Shown in pieces: positions 27,205-37,013 of a DNA stretch of 62,080 bases. The DNA is taken from positions 1 through 62,080 of IMG/VR virus record IMGVR_UViG_3300031963_000147; one strand, 5' to 3'. The notes below the pieces were generated by a model. The model made no database searches and was not told where the DNA came from. It saw nothing but the letters and a program-made list of their open reading frames with translations. How positions within the stretch are numbered: position 1 is the first letter of the stretch; every line of letters starts with the position of its first letter. This stretch comes from a virus. Position numbers and translations under genes: made by a program.

Positions 27205-30200
27205 TTTAGGTTCACGTTGTAAATCGAATTCAATGTTTGCTGAAAATATCACGCATTCTGCTTCTGCATCATCAGCGGTGATCTTGTGTGTAATCGAAGA
27301 GCCTATCAGGTCTCTTCCGGAAACAAGTGCTTTATCTGCTGAATCAAGGTCCGGAATCTCCGGAACAATATTGCTCTTGTCTTTCAGGTACGGAGCCCAG
27401 ATAAATTCTTCAATCGGACGGAAGACTGCGGATGGTATTTCGCTGGTCATTCCATTTGGGTAATTTATGGTAGCCGGCACAGTGATCTCCTCCGCTTTCC
27501 AAAGAGCATTTGTCTTCAGGCCAATCGCCAATGGCTTTTTCATCACGTTTGGACCCTGATTAAACACAAAGGTCAAAGAAGGTGGACCATAAACGGTTCC
27601 GTAGAAATTCAGATTCTCTCCCTGATTGTGCTTGTACAACTGCCATTCGTCCGTTGAAATCAAAGTAGAAAGAAGTGTTTCTCCCCATTCCATCGGGTAA
27701 TCTATCCTATGAGACCACTGATTTTTTTCGTAGTTGAATACAATGGCGTTTATCTGCCCGAAGAACGGCTTGTAAAATGTGATGTACTCCTTGTTTAATG
27801 GGTCAATCACCGAAAATACCTTTGGCTGGAAAAATGACACAGACGAAAACTGATCGCTCCATTCAAAAGCAAATTTGGAGAACTTGAATTGACCGTCACA
27901 TATTGAATAGTGTCCGCCGTCGGTAAGTTTGGCCCAAGTCTTCCGCCATAAATCAAAGAAAAATAGCTGGTTGTCGATCAAACGCACAGTTCTTGGATGA
28001 ACAGTTCCATACGGCACCTCTTTGCCTGGAGCGCCGAAGGTCGTGCTTACAAACGCGGGCTGAGAAACAGCGCCGTCGGCCCCAACACTGTACGTTCCGG
28101 TGTAGACCGGCGTAGTAACAATATCCTGAATTACATGCAGTGTTTTACCACTGTATTTCATTGCCCTGATCGTGCCGTTCTTTTCATTCAGGCTGATCCG
28201 GTTCTTTGTGCCGTTGAAATTGCACAGGTTATTCAGCAGGGTCTGGTCGATGATCGTTCCGCTGTGAATTGCGTCTGCTTTGTAATGATACCTCCTGTTT
28301 TCTGGGTTTTCTACCGCCAGTCTTCCCAAATGATAAAAGTCCGAAATGTAAAAATCAGACCTTGCAGGATCCTCGATGTATGAATACGCGGCAACCAAGA
28401 ACGAACCGGAAAGGGCTGAATCATTCAGTCTTTGGCGATAATACACGTTGCCCCAGTCAAGCGCCACAACCGCCGGAGCAGCGGATGATTCTGATACGTT
28501 GATCTGGTCTAGAACAAATTCAATTTTGCCCCCTGCTGTGTCAGAAAAATCATACAAAGTAGCGTCAGCAAGAGCAGAATAATACTGTCCGGGCGCACCT
28601 TCCAAAATATAAGGAATTTCAATAATTTGAACGTCTCCGTTAGAGTTTGTCAATCGGATTGTTGTGGCCCTTGGGTTTCCCACATAAGCGCCCATGTTTA
28701 GGTATGCCACTAACGTGCTTCCGACCGGACACCCTCCAAGAACGTCTTGCATAGTGCTGAATCCTCCGCCTTTGTGATACCTGGTTGTCAGGTGAGCATC
28801 ACCTATTTCTCCATCATAAATTTCCCACCACGGAGCGTTTTCATCAATCACCGGTGGCTGGAAAATCTCAAATATCTGTGATGTGTACCCTAATTCATTG
28901 GATGTTTCTGAGCCGAGAATGCCTAAATCAAACTGAGAAACCCAGATACACGGACGATCTCCTACTCCTTCTGAAAGACTAGCCTTCAATACCTGCATTT
29001 CATTGTAGCTGTCTGTGTATGGCGCGGGATCTGTTGTCGCTGAATTCAGGTTTTTCCGGATGAACCGGACAATATCGCCTACCTGCGGAACATAATCGTA
29101 TTTGGCACCGTATTGTTTCTGATACAGGTCGTCGTAGGTGATCTTGTATGCGTTTTGGAATCCAGGGTCAACCTCCAAGCGGAACAGCGATAACTGAACG
29201 CCTCTGAATGGAGCAAAGCGAACTACGATCTGATATGAATCAGCCCAGATAGGCGGAAGATTATTGATCGTCATGTTCACCGTCACGTAATACGGATTGT
29301 CCCGATTCACAAAAGCATCTCTGGCCTCCTCCAGTGAAGGAAACGGAATGTTTATCAAAACATCTTCCTGCCTGGCTTCTTTTTGAACTGTCCCGTCTCT
29401 TAATCCGCGATCATAATACTGAAGAGCCAAGTAATAGTTCCAGCCCTGTTTGACTTCTCGTTGTAATCCAGAGCGACGGGTTGGCCGGTTTTTGTTTGAT
29501 GGGTCATTAAGAGCGACTACACCAAACGGAACAATCACAAAAGTCTGTGTGGCTGGATTTATTGCCTGAACAGTAGAAAAAAGACCGCCAAAAGTGTTGT
29601 TTTTCTCAACAAACACAATCCCAAACTCTTCATTGATCTGATTCGCCCACGCTTCCGCAATTATGTCTTGAACCGCTGTTACCTGAAGCGCAACAGTAGG
29701 CTGAGTAAGCGCATCGGCAATGTTTTGCTCTGTAAGCGTATAGGTTAAAAGAACAAAGCCAAGGTTCGGAGTTGTTATTTCAACCTGAAGAGTATAGGTG
29801 TCTCCTGGAGAAAAATTAAATGTTGTGTACCCAGCCGTCACTTCGCTTCCTATCACTATTTCTGCGGAAGAAAGAGGCATATCATTCAGACCGTAGATAT
29901 AAAGGGTCTGAAAATTCCACCTGTAATTCTTTATTTCATGGCACGTATGCGAAAGCGTATAATCAACCTCTACATTGTCGTAGTTCTGCCAAAAGTCTCC
30001 ATACGCAAGTTCGTTGGTCTGCATGTACTCCTGAGCACCTACCACCTGCGGCATGTTGCTGTTGTTGTACAAAATACCAAGCTCATTGATCTCCGAAGTA
30101 ACCGGCTTCAGTGCGTTGTTGTTGAAGAACTTGTATTCATAAACATCATCGTCAGGGGTTCCGGTTATCACCTTATCAAGTTCAAAACATACCAACCATG

Positions 30201-31038
30201 GTCCGCCATTTGTCCGAACCGCTATTCTCAGCTTCTTCACCCGGTAAGGACCGGTCTGAATAGTCACCCCAATGTAGTTGTCATTCCACGGAGTAGCGTA
30301 ATCCGGCCCCTGTACCCAGTCCTGATTTACCGGAAGGGCCATATCTGATATAGGTGAATAAGTTGACCATTCGCCGTCGGCATAACCAAATTGATAGGCA
30401 AACTCGAATGAAAGCTGCTTGATAAAGTTCGGCTTATCCGGTTCCGTTCCGTAAGCAACTGCCGGCCCCTTCCATGGCGGCCACTTCAGTGCTTCAATGC
30501 TTCTTAAATCAATGTAGTTGTACAGGCCGTCAAGAGCATCCTGCACATTTATTCGCATCGGCGGATTGAACAGCCTGCCGGTATTCAGCGGCTCCGGATC
30601 GTCAAAGAAAAACTGAGAATCTTCCCGGCCATCAGTCCACGAAAGAAGATTGTTGGAAATATGCGCCCAGATAATCGGGTAATTCAGATCAAAGTTGAGC
30701 TGCGGACCACTTATCAGCGCATAATACAGGTTCATCTCATTGAAAAACACAATGATGCTGTGAAACCCGTTTGAATTATGGTAGAAAACAACCATGGCCT
30801 TTTGTTCTACCCATGGCGCCATGCCAATACATGTATTTGTGCCATTGGGTAAAAAGTCTGCGCTGATCTCTACGCTTTCATTTCCCAGAAAGGATGTGCG
30901 TGCACCGTCAGCGGACTTTTCAATAGACCCTACGCGCAGGTAATATGCGTCTCGAAGGTCTCCGTTGGGAATAACCCTGTCTTCATCATCTGAATTCAGT
31001 TTGCCCCCAAAGTATATGTCAACGTTTCTTCCTGCCAT
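27202..31038 (-). CDS. Large stabilization/muzzle-like tail protein (1,278 aa)
   Basis: This very large beta-rich protein opens MAGRNVDIYFGGKLNSDDED and has a segment FEFAYQFGYADGEWSTYSPI around residue 225. That segment resembles the big tail 'stabilization' or muzzle proteins of Bacteroidota podoviruses, including crAss-like phages. Many 'Y.DGE.S.YSP'-type repeats and Trp/Tyr-rich strands suggest tandem beta domains or a propeller. It would form the tail tube end through which DNA and ejection proteins pass. The true start is taken as the ATG at 31038, two bases after the upstream stop; the longer frame begins with TTG. The family link is by eye. Confidence 0.65.
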   Translation of the reverse strand: MAGRNVDIYFGGKLNSDDEDRVIPNGDLRDAYYLRVGSIEKSADGARTSFLGNESVEISADFLPNGTNTCIGMAPWVEQKAMVVFYHNSNGFHSIIVFFNEMNLYYALISGPQLNFDLNYPIIWAHISNNLLSWTDGREDSQFFFDDPEPLNTGRLFNPPMRINVQDALDGLYNYIDLRSIEALKWPPWKGPAVAYGTEPDKPNFIKQLSFEFAYQFGYADGEWSTYSPISDMALPVNQDWVQGPDYATPWNDNYIGVTIQTGPYRVKKLRIAVRTNGGPWLVCFELDKVITGTPDDDVYEYKFFNNNALKPVTSEINELGILYNNSNMPQVVGAQEYMQTNELAYGDFWQNYDNVEVDYTLSHTCHEIKNYRWNFQTLYIYGLNDMPLSSAEIVIGSEVTAGYTTFNFSPGDTYTLQVEITTPNLGFVLLTYTLTEQNIADALTQPTVALQVTAVQDIIAEAWANQINEEFGIVFVEKNNTFGGLFSTVQAINPATQTFVIVPFGVVALNDPSNKNRPTRRSGLQREVKQGWNYYLALQYYDRGLRDGTVQKEARQEDVLINIPFPSLEEARDAFVNRDNPYYVTVNMTINNLPPIWADSYQIVVRFAPFRGVQLSLFRLEVDPGFQNAYKITYDDLYQKQYGAKYDYVPQVGDIVRFIRKNLNSATTDPAPYTDSYNEMQVLKASLSEGVGDRPCIWVSQFDLGILGSETSNELGYTSQIFEIFQPPVIDENAPWWEIYDGEIGDAHLTTRYHKGGGFSTMQDVLGGCPVGSTLVAYLNMGAYVGNPRATTIRLTNSNGDVQIIEIPYILEGAPGQYYSALADATLYDFSDTAGGKIEFVLDQINVSESSAAPAVVALDWGNVYYRQRLNDSALSGSFLVAAYSYIEDPARSDFYISDFYHLGRLAVENPENRRYHYKADAIHSGTIIDQTLLNNLCNFNGTKNRISLNEKNGTIRAMKYSGKTLHVIQDIVTTPVYTGTYSVGADGAVSQPAFVSTTFGAPGKEVPYGTVHPRTVRLIDNQLFFFDLWRKTWAKLTDGGHYSICDGQFKFSKFAFEWSDQFSSVSFFQPKVFSVIDPLNKEYITFYKPFFGQINAIVFNYEKNQWSHRIDYPMEWGETLLSTLISTDEWQLYKHNQGENLNFYGTVYGPPSLTFVFNQGPNVMKKPLAIGLKTNALWKAEEITVPATINYPNGMTSEIPSAVFRPIEEFIWAPYLKDKSNIVPEIPDLDSADKALVSGRDLIGSSITHKITADDAEAECVIFSANIEFDLQREPK

Positions 31039-31039
31039 A

Positions 31040-31825
31040 TTATCTGATCGCAAATCCGGATGATCTCCATACCATATCCTGACCCTCGTTTTCCGTCAGC
31101 ATTTTCGCCAATGAGTTTGAATCAAACAGCCTTCTTTCGTAATCGTCTTTGAATACGGCAACCATATCTTTTGCCAATGCACGCACTTTCGGGCGAAGCT
31201 GGCATATACGGTAGATCAAAAACGCTTCAAACGCAGCGCGATATGCTTGCGGAACCAATGTGCCTGGATTAACGTCGGCGCCGGAAGACAGGTATTCAAT
31301 AAACGTATCTCCCACGCGAAGATTCTCAGAAAACCGGATGCAGTTGTTCTGGTAATCTGGGCGGTAGTAATTCAAGGCATATCCGCCGCCTTGTCCATAC
31401 AGAACCGGAACCCATGTGCTTGTTCCGTTCAATCCGTATGGAGACAGGTAAAATCCAAGATTCTGATTTGGTGAATCCTGGGTGATCTCCGTTTCACATT
31501 TGGCAATCGGCTGAGAAAGGTCAATGTCCTCATTCAATCCGAGGATATGAATCATGCCGGCATTCCACCCGGCCATGCGGTATGCAATTTTGGTGTACCG
31601 GATATAATCCGAGGGAAAAGACCATACGCGTGTTTTCAGCGTGATGGGAAAATGTACCGTCTTCAGTGATGGCATGTGAAAGCCCCGGAGACGATCTGAA
31701 TAATACGCCATGGCAATATTCATCAACCATGCACTGTCACTTCCAGACATGCCGTATTCAGTCATTTGATCTATGACTGAATCACAAATGCTCTGTATGT
31801 TGGATATTCTTACTGCGTTGTTCAT
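31040..31825 (-). CDS. Head-tail adaptor/ring protein-like (261 aa)
   Basis: The 261-residue product contains VWSFPSDYIRYTKIAY near residue 68, like the 'W.LP.DY' motif of podoviral adaptor (T7 gp11-like) and ring proteins. The C-terminal third is helical (AYRAAFEAFLIYRICQLRPK), as in proteins that build portal-proximal rings. Gene order (capsid, fibrous protein, three mid-size proteins, muzzle) supports a ring/adaptor role. It overlaps the previous gene by ATGA. Confidence 0.6.
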   Translation of the reverse strand: MNNAVRISNIQSICDSVIDQMTEYGMSGSDSAWLMNIAMAYYSDRLRGFHMPSLKTVHFPITLKTRVWSFPSDYIRYTKIAYRMAGWNAGMIHILGLNEDIDLSQPIAKCETEITQDSPNQNLGFYLSPYGLNGTSTWVPVLYGQGGGYALNYYRPDYQNNCIRFSENLRVGDTFIEYLSSGADVNPGTLVPQAYRAAFEAFLIYRICQLRPKVRALAKDMVAVFKDDYERRLFDSNSLAKMLTENEGQDMVWRSSGFAIR

Positions 31826-32394
31826 CTGCGTGCTTTAGCTTGCATCATATCTCTGTGTGAATCATTCTGCTTTTCAGGCAGTGATTGAACCCTCATGCGC
31901 TGAACAACAAGATCCAGCCATTTTGTTTCGTTGCCCTGAAGAATCACCGGCGCATCATAGTCCAATTCACTGAAATTCGGAATGTACAATACGCTGGCGG
32001 TCGAATTTACCGGTGTAGTAGAAAACGAGATATATTCTCCTTCAACTTTTGCTACCGGTATTCCAGGTGACATGGATTGATATACAAAGAACTTTGCCGC
32101 CGGAACGATATTGAAGCGCTGAACGCCGCTAGAAATGTAAAAAACACCTTTTGGACCAATCGGGGGATATGCCAGCGCTGTTTTGTTGTACGCTGCAGTT
32201 GTGCTGACAGTAATATCCTCGGTGATCGCCATTGCTTCCGCAGCGGCGGGGTTGTCCGAAACCAGATCGTCATAAACCACACCAAGAGCAGCCTCGATTG
32301 ATTGAGGATGATAGGTTCCCCGAATATCCGCTGGCGCGTCACCTCCGGCAAGGTAAATCTGAACAAGTTCTATTGCTGCCTGCTTTACTATCAT
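31822..32394 (-). CDS. Ring/adaptor structural protein-like (190 aa)
   Basis: The protein begins with a helix (VKQAAIELVQIYLAGGDAPA), followed by beta-rich sequence and a basic helical C-terminus. The design is shared with mid-size structural proteins in this slot of Bacteroidota podoviruses. It overlaps both neighbours by 4 bases, indicating translational coupling among the three adaptor-like genes. The specific position in the virion is not known. Confidence 0.55.
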   Translation of the reverse strand: MIVKQAAIELVQIYLAGGDAPADIRGTYHPQSIEAALGVVYDDLVSDNPAAAEAMAITEDITVSTTAAYNKTALAYPPIGPKGVFYISSGVQRFNIVPAAKFFVYQSMSPGIPVAKVEGEYISFSTTPVNSTASVLYIPNFSELDYDAPVILQGNETKWLDLVVQRMRVQSLPEKQNDSHRDMMQAKARR

Positions 32395-33125
32395 TCAGTT
32401 CCTTGTCTTGATTGTTGAACAAATGAATTTTGAAGATCCTGCTGAGAATGGATGCTTCTGGAAATAACTCGAACCAGCGCTTCTACATAATCATCCAAAG
32501 CTGATTCAGGCCAGTCAGGTTGAGTAGATGTTGTCGGATCATAAATCACAGTACCGTTTGAAACTGTATATCCGAGAACCGCCGGAACCGGACGGCGCAG
32601 GATGGTAAGACCAATCTGCTTGATGTTGGCCGGAGCCACCATAAGAGCCGGTACATATTCTTCATTTCCCTGCAAATCTTGCTGGAAAACAGTGGTGTAA
32701 CAAGCAATCGGATATTTGGCCTTTGGCTTCAGGACTTTTGTTGATCTCCGGTAATTAAAGGTAGCATCATCCAAAAATTCCAAGTTGTTGAACTCCCTAG
32801 ATGCCTGACAGTTCTTATTCAGGAACGTGGATGAATACCCGCTGGATGGATAGTAAAAATCATCCGGAAGAATCACCCTGCCGAAGCTGTCTACTGATAG
32901 TTTTGGAGTTTCCGGTGTTCCGTATGTCTTGAACAAATGAATCAGGTTCGTGGAAAGTATCCTGGTCTTTTCGTAGTCCTTGATGTACCCGTCCAAAACC
33001 TCGATGTCTGCCCATGGCAATGATTGATTGAACTTCATCGGAGAAAACGCCTGTCCATACTGATCTTTTCCGATCAATAGCAGAACTCGGTTCCAAACGT
33101 CACCTATGTTAATCAGGTTAGCCAT
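32391..33125 (-). CDS. Ring/adaptor structural protein-like (244 aa)
   Basis: The N-terminal part is helical (INIGDVWNRVLLLIGKDQYG). The middle has the beta segment IKQIGLTILRRPVPAVLGY, and the C-terminus ends in an acidic helix (WPESALDDYVEALVRVISR). This 'I..L.Y.R.P...WPE....+.+..' ending is frequent in Bacteroidota phage ring proteins. It starts one base from the stop of the 936-residue gene. The role as portal-proximal ring is inferred from order and texture. Confidence 0.58.
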   Translation of the reverse strand: MANLINIGDVWNRVLLLIGKDQYGQAFSPMKFNQSLPWADIEVLDGYIKDYEKTRILSTNLIHLFKTYGTPETPKLSVDSFGRVILPDDFYYPSSGYSSTFLNKNCQASREFNNLEFLDDATFNYRRSTKVLKPKAKYPIACYTTVFQQDLQGNEEYVPALMVAPANIKQIGLTILRRPVPAVLGYTVSNGTVIYDPTTSTQPDWPESALDDYVEALVRVISRSIHSQQDLQNSFVQQSRQGTE

Positions 33126-35935
33126 TAATAGTGTTCAACAAAAAATCTCCATTTAAAACCTGTCAAAACTTGGTTGTTTCTGAAAAAGACGCCAAGTGCG
33201 CCGGAAATCCATTGGTCAACTGTTTGCCCCGGATTGTAAGGGTTGTCTATTTGTCCTTGGTAGACATTACCAATGACAGAAATTCCTCCAATTTGAGCGC
33301 TGTTGTAAAACACTTCGCCCCAAACGGTTCCTGCATCACCAACATTAGCAGTCAAATCACCCACCCCTAATGTTGCTCCAGCCATAGCGTATGTATTTCC
33401 TCCGCTTGCGGGCAAAGTACCCGCAGACATTCCATCTACCGTAACAAAAGCGCCGGTAGACGGGTCGTAAAGGTTTTTTGCTGTTGCCATACTTGTAAGA
33501 AGGCCTCCTGTAAATCCCGTTGCGCTCAAATTTGTGTACCACTTAATTTTGGTAATACCAAGCCACGGAGTACCTTCTTTAAACATAACAGATTGAAGTC
33601 CTGGAGGTGTTGTTGGTGCCGGATCAATCATTATGTTTGGAGTAAGAAGCCCGTTATAGGCATATCCCGTTCCTGCATAAACGCTTGTTCTTTCAACTTG
33701 ATTGGCATTGTTTGCGGCCATAATCATATTGAAGCCACCAGACGTGTTTGAAATAATGTCTCCACTGTCATACTGCGCTGTTGCGGGTGGCGTCCAAGTC
33801 CAAGCGCCAGGCAGAGGATTCTCGATGCAAATAAACTCGTAGCTTTTCCCATCGGGCGGAACCAGTACAGGCGTGTCTATTGGCAAATTGTTTATCTGCC
33901 CACCTGGGTTCGAGGGATAAAGGACAAGCATAGCGTTTGTCATATTTACAACGATCGTTGACTTTCCTGTTACTGGTTGTGGCAGTTTTGTACAGTAATC
34001 AGAAGCCGTAATGGTCCTGAATACGTTTACTCCATACTGCATAACAGATGTTGTCGAACTGTTTGTTCCTTCAGCAACAAGATTGTCATAAACAGAAAGA
34101 ACCTGTGCTGGCGACGCAGAAGGAATCCACTCTGCATCCCCGATATTGTTTCCTATACATTCATATCTTGTTCCATTATATTCTACAATAGCTCCTATTG
34201 CCCATCCATGAGCAACATCCCAATCAATCGTAGGCGCTGAAGAAACAATGCTAAAGTTGTATCCTTTTGTAACTGTTTTGTTTTCACCTGCTTGCGTTGG
34301 ATGAAAAACTTGAATGCTAGAACCGTTGTCTGCAGAATTTGTGTCTTCACTTGCAGACTTATACGTTGTTTGAGGCGTATTAATTCCTGAATTTCCAGAC
34401 GTAAAAACAGCTTCTTCGCCGTTGTTGTTTTGAATGGTTCCTATTTGCTGACCGGCTTCATTTTGGAAAATAGCATATTTAGCCCCAAACGAGTCCGAAA
34501 CTTTAGCCTCATTTCCCGCATCAATGACTTGTTGCAAATTAGGGCCGGAAACAGTATAAACCTCCCAAACCGCCGCGCCGGTGGTCGGGTCTGTGCATCG
34601 GTATGAAATGCCGCTTTGTTTGTCCGTCCACACCGCGTAAATCTGAACACCCGCAGAAGCATCATCGTTTACCGTCGGAGGGTTGCCGCCACCGTCGTAA
34701 AGTCTCCACTGAATCAATGAATTCAGTGTCTCCAAGTAGGTGATCTCGTCGGAAGGAAGGTTCTGAATCTTCTTATACGTGCTTTCATCGCATCCGCAGG
34801 AACAACCAAGCGACCCGATCGCCTCATTAATAAGGTCAACCATTTCCTTGTACTTCACCCAGTCTGAGCAGTCCTGAGATACCCATGCCATATTCAGCCA
34901 GGTAAGGATATTGATAAGTGAAGCAAGGTTGGCAGATGTTCCGCCGGAGGAAAGGTCCTGTTGTGTTTTTGCCAAAAGTTCCAGAACACATTTTTGAATC
35001 CCGCAAAGGCTGGAAGAGCAAATGACTGTTTCAGTGACAATTTTCGTGAATGAATAAGTCACAATCAGCCCGTCATTCTGCGTGTACGTCACGGTTCCGG
35101 ACAACTGAATTTGCCATGGTCCTTCATACAATTCACTTACCGTTCCAGTCACCGGAGCATCCGTGCCGTTGAAAACAACGTCGGAAGTATTGTATGGAAT
35201 CTTTGTCCACTGCGGGTGCATGAATCGCAGTGAAGAGGAAACAAGCTGCTGATCTCCATAAACGGTTTCGTCTGAAGAGGTGATGTATCCATAAAGGCCG
35301 GAACGACAACTGTACTGTGTGTTGAGAACCGGAACAACCTGAACGCATGGGTTCCATGTGTATGCCTGAGACCATGCATCATGTGCAATAGTAAATGCAA
35401 TGCCAGGTCCGCCGATGGATTCAGTTGTCAGTGTGTTTGAAACATAAATCCGAGACTGCGGATCTGAATATTCAGTAGACGCCACAACCCTTGCGCCGTT
35501 GTTTCCTGGGTTCGCTGCACCAGATACCGTGAATGCGTCACCGGCTTCCAAGAACTGATAAAGCCAGTTGTTGTTTGCAAAATACCGGTTATCCGGAGCA
35601 CCAGTCACACCAACGTTGATGTTTGCTGGATTCAGGTAAAGCTGAAGATTCAGCGTGTATTCTCCGGGAGCAATGCTGTCAACACCGGCATTCTCTACCG
35701 TTGGAAGATCAATCGGGGCCGACTGTGTTGCGCCGCCTCCAAGATTGATACACGGAGCCGCCGGCGTCCATGTTATTACGGCAGTACCGTCGGGACCCAA
35801 AAGAGACCCTATGATTTTGGCTCCAAGTGTCGCCAAATTCATTCCGTAATCAGTGAGGTAATCGGTGAGCGCGGTAACAACGCCTGTATTGTCGTTGTCG
35901 TTGAATTCCAGACTAAAAGATTGTGATAGTGCCAT
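33125..35935 (-). CDS. Large fibrous or decoration structural protein (936 aa)
   Basis: The product is 936 residues, rich in Thr, Asn, Gly and Ser, with the texture of an appendage or head-fibre protein. A Cys-rich stretch (ICSSSLCGIQKC, then LGCSCGCDESTY) lies in the middle and may hold metal or disulfides. A carbohydrate-binding-like beta segment with YRCTDPTTGAAVWEVY follows, and the C-terminus is Gly/Val-rich, resembling a fibre tip. It lies between the capsid cluster and the ring proteins and has its own TAnnTTTG box. A head-fibre or side-fibre role is inferred; I cannot decide. Confidence 0.55.
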   Translation of the reverse strand: MALSQSFSLEFNDNDNTGVVTALTDYLTDYGMNLATLGAKIIGSLLGPDGTAVITWTPAAPCINLGGGATQSAPIDLPTVENAGVDSIAPGEYTLNLQLYLNPANINVGVTGAPDNRYFANNNWLYQFLEAGDAFTVSGAANPGNNGARVVASTEYSDPQSRIYVSNTLTTESIGGPGIAFTIAHDAWSQAYTWNPCVQVVPVLNTQYSCRSGLYGYITSSDETVYGDQQLVSSSLRFMHPQWTKIPYNTSDVVFNGTDAPVTGTVSELYEGPWQIQLSGTVTYTQNDGLIVTYSFTKIVTETVICSSSLCGIQKCVLELLAKTQQDLSSGGTSANLASLINILTWLNMAWVSQDCSDWVKYKEMVDLINEAIGSLGCSCGCDESTYKKIQNLPSDEITYLETLNSLIQWRLYDGGGNPPTVNDDASAGVQIYAVWTDKQSGISYRCTDPTTGAAVWEVYTVSGPNLQQVIDAGNEAKVSDSFGAKYAIFQNEAGQQIGTIQNNNGEEAVFTSGNSGINTPQTTYKSASEDTNSADNGSSIQVFHPTQAGENKTVTKGYNFSIVSSAPTIDWDVAHGWAIGAIVEYNGTRYECIGNNIGDAEWIPSASPAQVLSVYDNLVAEGTNSSTTSVMQYGVNVFRTITASDYCTKLPQPVTGKSTIVVNMTNAMLVLYPSNPGGQINNLPIDTPVLVPPDGKSYEFICIENPLPGAWTWTPPATAQYDSGDIISNTSGGFNMIMAANNANQVERTSVYAGTGYAYNGLLTPNIMIDPAPTTPPGLQSVMFKEGTPWLGITKIKWYTNLSATGFTGGLLTSMATAKNLYDPSTGAFVTVDGMSAGTLPASGGNTYAMAGATLGVGDLTANVGDAGTVWGEVFYNSAQIGGISVIGNVYQGQIDNPYNPGQTVDQWISGALGVFFRNNQVLTGFKWRFFVEHY

Positions 35936-35943
35936 GATGGGTT

Positions 35944-35951
35944 CAAATGTA
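35944..35951 (-). promoter_or_regulatory. TAnnTTTG box before the 936-aa gene
   Basis: TACATTTG on the minus strand, 8 bases before the ATG at 35935 and immediately after a terminator hairpin. The terminator-then-promoter arrangement suggests a new transcription unit. Confidence 0.55.
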
Positions 35952-35955
35952 AAAG

Positions 35956-35981
35956 AAAGGGCGGCATAATCGCCGCCCTTT
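35956..35981 (-). terminator. Rho-independent terminator
   Basis: A perfect 10-bp stem (AAAGGGCGGC / GCCGCCCTTT) with a 6-base loop, followed on the minus strand by a TTTCTTTT tract. It follows the stop of the 312-residue gene (36008). Confidence 0.88.
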
Positions 35982-36007
35982 GATAATTTATTTTCAGCAG
36001 TTTTTTC

Positions 36008-36946
36008 TTACGAATTCACCACGGCAGAAACCTCTTCGAAAAGAGCCGGATTCAGGGAAAGTTCTTCTCCCAGATTGAACTTCTTCTCTTTATCAGTATC
36101 TCCTTTTACCAGGCACAAATCAATGGAAAGAACGTCGGATTTTTTCAATTTCCACTTTCCTTCTTCTTCATAAATCACGCCTGATTTCACACCGGCATTC
36201 ACGCAAGAAGAAACTTCTTTTGACCCAATCTTCGGCATTTCCTTAATGGCAGATGCTTTTGCTTTTTCGTATGCGCTACGATCTTTCATCGCTTTCACAT
36301 ATTCAAAGAGATTGTCGCGGTCGAGGTCTTCGTTTCCTGCAGACTTCAAGTGGAGAATTTGCATGATCGCAAGAGCATGTTCGTACTTCATGCAGCTTTC
36401 TTCAAACAGGATTTCCTGCTCCAGAATGCGTTCCGGAGACGGACGGCGCTTGGTGGCGGCTTTCTTCTCAGGATGCACAAATTCAAAACGCGAATTGTGA
36501 TTTACGTGAGATCCGCCATGAATTCCCGGAAACATGCAATACACAAAAATTGCCTTTTCAACTTCTTCTTTGCCGAAACGTGCTCCGTCATAAATGACGA
36601 TGGGCGTTGAAACGGCATCAAAGTCTGGAATACCTGCGGCATTGAAGCGCGGAGGAACATCGGAATAGAAAACAGTCTGTTTTTGATTCAGATCATCCAG
36701 ATAAAAACCATCATTGGTAAGCGTTTGCGGTCTTGGCGCTGACTTGGATGATCGCACCATCTTTGATTCTTCCGTGGACTTTCCGCCGGCATAAATCTGC
36801 CTGGTGATTCGAGCACTGTCTTTGGCCTCGATAATTACCGATGCCTTTCCGTCTTTGAAACCTGGGTAATCCTGCTCGATTTTTTCCAAAAACGGTTTCA
36901 GTTCTTTGTCCAGAGTAAGCCGGACGCCTTTTTCATTGTAAATCAT
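36008..36946 (-). CDS. Hypothetical capsid-neighbour protein (312 aa)
   Basis: The 312-residue product has an N-terminal beta part, a middle with a His/Asn-containing stretch (GIHGGSHVNHNSRFEF), a basic linker (KKAATKRRPS) and a helical Lys-rich C-terminus. No family is recognised. It lies just downstream of the major capsid gene and is framed by two terminators, so its dosage is set independently. A head-completion or minor capsid role is possible from position. Confidence 0.6.
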   Translation of the reverse strand: MIYNEKGVRLTLDKELKPFLEKIEQDYPGFKDGKASVIIEAKDSARITRQIYAGGKSTEESKMVRSSKSAPRPQTLTNDGFYLDDLNQKQTVFYSDVPPRFNAAGIPDFDAVSTPIVIYDGARFGKEEVEKAIFVYCMFPGIHGGSHVNHNSRFEFVHPEKKAATKRRPSPERILEQEILFEESCMKYEHALAIMQILHLKSAGNEDLDRDNLFEYVKAMKDRSAYEKAKASAIKEMPKIGSKEVSSCVNAGVKSGVIYEEEGKWKLKKSDVLSIDLCLVKGDTDKEKKFNLGEELSLNPALFEEVSAVVNS

Positions 36947-36974
36947 AGCTTATTTGCTGTGTTTAATGAAAAAA

Positions 36975-36996
36975 GGAGGGGCTTTTATACCCCTCC
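36975..36996 (-). terminator. Terminator after major capsid gene
   Basis: Stem GGAGGGG / CCCCTCC with an 8-base loop. On the minus strand it is followed by a T6 run. It is placed 18 bases past the capsid stop, a common arrangement for a highly expressed gene. Confidence 0.88.
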
Positions 36997-37013
36997 CGTT
37001 TTCAGGTTGATAA

